64,000 nucleotides of DNA from the NCBI GenBank assembly GCA_951217055.1, contig OX578284.1, positions 43,799,467 through 43,863,466 on the forward strand. The letters run 5' to 3'. The first letter of the stretch is position 1; each line of letters starts with the position of its first letter. The position numbers and the translations under genes are program-made. Shown here one piece after another: positions 63,701 through 64,000 of the stretch. This stretch comes from Gerris lacustris. Lineage: Eukaryota; Arthropoda; Insecta; Hemiptera; Gerridae. The notes beneath the pieces are model-generated. The model searched no databases and was not told where the DNA came from. It saw nothing but the letters and a program-made list of their open reading frames with translations.

Positions 63701-64000
63701 AACGATCATTACTGTTTTATTTTATTTTTACAATTTTATTTAATTCGTTTTATTGCTTAAAGTTGTTTTAAAATTGCGATTACACGGTGATAGTTCTTAT
63801 GATAGTTATTAGTAGCTGTCATGACTAAAACTATCACTAGTATCTCAGTCATATCTTAAGGAGTGTGTAGACAGCAATTTCATGACAGTTCTATCGAGGT
63901 GACTGGCATGATACACAGTACTCTCGTCATGTAAAGGACGCTAAAGGTATTTCCGATTTTTCTTTCTTTTTTAAGATGGATTTTTTTTTATAGAAATAAT
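60749..64000 (+). other. bazooka intron 1, continued
   Basis: No coding exon was recognised. The single motif listed at 61439-61477 is the only named element. Near the right edge (63778-63950) words such as TACACGGTGATAGTTCTTAT and GTCATGACTAAAACTATCAC suggest a diverged inverted-repeat element cut by or near the window end; this is unproven. The open frame at 62633-62881 has no recognised domain. Confidence 0.5.
61439..61477 (+). other. GATG/stem-loop/CAAAACG motif
   Basis: Reads CCCGAAGATGCTTC, then AATATTT-type loop, then AAAGCAAAACGTCGGGGAAT. A short stem GCTT/AAGC lies between GATG and the AAAACG. CCCGA and TCGGG can also pair across the whole motif. Related to the sites at 9.35, 25.88, 28.98 and 29.62 kb. 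Confidence 0.45.

Overview
This is an AT-rich window of eukaryotic nuclear DNA. The bazooka/Par-3 and BCL7 sequences, arthropod-type splice sites, a BEL/Pao retrotransposon, and many hAT, mariner and RTE remnants point to an arthropod, most likely an insect with a large repeat-rich genome (a hemipteran would fit). I cannot fix the species from the sequence. Nothing prokaryotic was seen: no operons, Shine-Dalgarno sites or CRISPR array.

Host genes are sparse and I can support three. (1) A minus-strand internal exon at 32540-33091 has clean splice sites. It encodes a Ser/Pro/Gly-rich segment ending in a DWIGLY motif of the kind seen in HECW N-terminal or SKICH-like domains. (2) A complete plus-strand BCL7-family ORF lies at 39286-39681; BCL7 is an accessory subunit of SWI/SNF (BAF) chromatin remodellers. 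(3) The first coding exon of bazooka/Par-3 lies at 56179-56298 on the plus strand, encoding the N-terminal self-association domain. The rest of that gene runs past the right edge, so 56299-64000 is intron 1 as far as I can see. The three genes show no functional link; they are neighbours in a repeat-filled landscape.

Most of what can be read is mobile DNA. From left to right: the 3' part of a BEL/Pao element with an intact RNase H and integrase frame (1-1998) and the start of its LTR; degenerate tandem repeats and microsatellites (2-6 kb); a four-unit 89-bp satellite (8.46-8.81 kb); tRNA-like SINE pieces (10.7-11.3 kb); a 945-bp non-autonomous hAT (16417-17361); a repeat with a 5S-rRNA-like block and paired hairpins (22.2-22.4 kb); an internally deleted mariner (23612-24140); a large foldback element (28911-29715); a directly repeated 734-bp inverted-repeat element (35767-36500 and 36756-37489, with a third, inverted partial copy near 9.6-9.97 kb); a 185-bp hAT MITE (37527-37711); an 870-bp hAT (40682-41551); a palindrome abutting a Harbinger-like MITE (47.94-48.78 kb); a 277-bp hAT (51414-51690) next to a TTAA-flanked foldback (51731-52087); and a 1970-bp hAT inside bazooka intron 1 (58771-60740).

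Four hAT insertions still have perfect 8-bp target-site duplications, a fifth has an imperfect one, and a Harbinger-like element has a 3-bp TAA duplication, so these insertions are fairly well preserved. A stem-loop motif of the form GATG-stem-loop-stem-CGAAA recurs in at least five places. It sits on both arms of the 28.9-29.7 kb foldback and is the most interesting unexplained pattern here. All boundaries were read by eye; no alignment or database search was run.
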